From positions 1 to 7,183 of the forward strand of contig JAOZLM010000114.1 of the NCBI GenBank assembly GCA_029934815.1: a DNA stretch of 7,183 nucleotides, given 5' to 3'. The stretch comes from Desulfocapsa sp. GTDB taxonomy: Bacteria; Desulfobacterota; Desulfobulbia; Desulfobulbales; Desulfocapsaceae. This document shows positions 6,625 to 7,183 of the stretch, piece by piece. The notes under the pieces were generated by a model. The model was not told the DNA's origin. It did not search any database and worked only from the letters and a program-made list of their open reading frames with translations. How positions within the stretch are numbered: the stretch's first letter is position 1; each line of letters starts with the position of its first letter. Both the position numbers and the translations under genes were made by a program.

Positions 6625-6660
6625 TAAAACGCTCCGGAACCAGAATTGATCCCGGAGCGT
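6625..6660 (-). terminator. Intrinsic terminator of the HAO-like gene
   Basis: A perfect 9-bp GC-rich stem (ACGCTCCGG at 6660-6652 pairing with CCGGAGCGT at 6637-6629, minus-strand sense) encloses a 14-base loop. It is followed on the minus strand by TTTATTC, a modest T-tract. It begins 22 bases after the HAO-like stop codon. On the plus strand no T-tract follows, so it acts for minus-strand transcription. It separates the HAO-like gene from the nap transcript. Confidence 0.8.
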
Positions 6661-6682
6661 AATTCTAACAGAAGATCAGCTT

Positions 6683-7183
6683 TTACTGCTTGTAACGTGC
6701 TGCTTCCTGAGCTTTGATGTCTTTCATAACATCTTCACCAAAGCCTTCCTTGTACCACTGATGCTCGGGCTTGGCCAGAATCTCACCAACAGCTTTGTTG
6801 TACTTCTCAGTCATACCCTTCTTTTCAGCAAGGTGCATAAGCTCAGGGATAAACTTGAAGTAGAAGTTATGCGCGACATCATACATTCCATGCCAATGGG
6901 TATAATCTGGTCCCTGCATGGCAGCACCGTGACGAGCACGACGTCCTTCATGATGCCAGAGTTCCCACCAGTGCCATCCAAGTTCGGTATGGAAGGTAGA
7001 ACCATGTACAAGGCCGTCTTTCTTAGCCATTCCATAGAGTTTCTTAGCTGGTTTTGCAAACTTCTCATTGTAAGTTACAACGAGTGAGTCAAACTGGGTA
7101 TAGAAGCTGTCCACACTCTGCTCACCATGACACTGTTTACAGACACCTTTCATATTGTCACGACGTTCTTCCCACGCAACAAC
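6683..7183 (-). CDS. hao: Hydroxylamine oxidoreductase-like multihaem cytochrome, C-terminal part (5' end outside window)
   Basis: The frame runs in from the right edge; the visible 166 residues are the C-terminus, so the ATG at 7153 is internal, not a start. One haem motif, CKQCH, is visible near the beginning, consistent with the last of eight in this family. It is followed by a helical C-terminal region containing the characteristic YNEKFAKPA, a GWHWWELWHHEG segment rich in His and Trp, and GPDYTHWHGMYDV (6875-6913). These recall octahaem HAO proteins, which act in the periplasm either oxidising hydroxylamine or, in anaerobes, reducing nitrite or hydroxylamine. Next to a nap operon, a nitrite-reducing role is inferred. 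There is no C-terminal membrane segment. The gene ends with its own terminator, so it is probably a separate transcript that lies upstream of the nap unit. Haem number and the catalytic haem cannot be seen. Confidence 0.85.
   Translation of the reverse strand, partial: VVAWEERRDNMKGVCKQCHGEQSVDSFYTQFDSLVVTYNEKFAKPAKKLYGMAKKDGLVHGSTFHTELGWHWWELWHHEGRRARHGAAMQGPDYTHWHGMYDVAHNFYFKFIPELMHLAEKKGMTEKYNKAVGEILAKPEHQWYKEGFGEDVMKDIKAQEAARYKQ

Noticed and set aside
7151..7153. ATG at 7153 as the start of a short 156-residue monohaem protein
   Set aside because: The frame stays open to the right edge, and the remaining sequence reads as the C-terminus of an HAO-family protein, so this Met is internal.

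Overview
The window is a compact block of minus-strand genes for periplasmic nitrate respiration, so transcription runs from high to low coordinates. No plus-strand gene is supported. The gene order cytochrome, cytochrome, napA, napD, napG, napH, the 754-residue monomeric-type NapA, the absence of NapB, and the abundance of multihaem c-type cytochromes together suggest an anaerobic bacterium of the sulfate-reducer/sulfur-cycling type (Desulfobacterota, possibly Desulfobulbales). The DNA is AT-rich. The taxonomic placement is inferred from gene content and recollection of the Desulfovibrio desulfuricans nap layout, not from a search.

Right end (6683-7183): the C-terminal part of a hydroxylamine-oxidoreductase-like (HAO family) multihaem cytochrome, whose 5' end lies outside the window. 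It is followed by a good intrinsic terminator (6625-6660). The next intergenic stretch (6523-6624) carries a 56-bp imperfect dyad (6551-6606) just upstream of the next gene. This is the most likely control region of the nap unit.

Middle and left (1-6522): a probable single operon of eight genes. First come two exported proteins of unknown function (223 and 98 residues). Next are two tetrahaem cytochromes c: a 196-residue NapC/NirT-like protein and a 137-residue NapM-like protein. Then follow napA (catalytic Mo-bisMGD nitrate reductase with a Tat signal), napD (NapA maturation chaperone), a napG-like four-cluster ferredoxin and a napH-like membrane iron-sulfur protein that runs off the left edge. 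Most junctions are tight (TAATG or TGAATG overlaps, or a 3-base gap), with Shine-Dalgarno sequences embedded in the previous gene's last codons. The exceptions are a 110-base spacer before napA and a 91-base spacer before napG.

Working model: NapH/NapG and/or the NapC-like cytochrome take electrons from the quinone pool. The small tetrahaem cytochromes replace the missing NapB and pass electrons to NapA, which reduces nitrate to nitrite. The adjacent HAO-family protein is a candidate for the next step, nitrite reduction towards ammonium, instead of NrfA. The least explained parts are the two exported unknowns, the napG gene that lacks its expected export signal, the NapH-like protein's C-terminal extension, and the long dyad.
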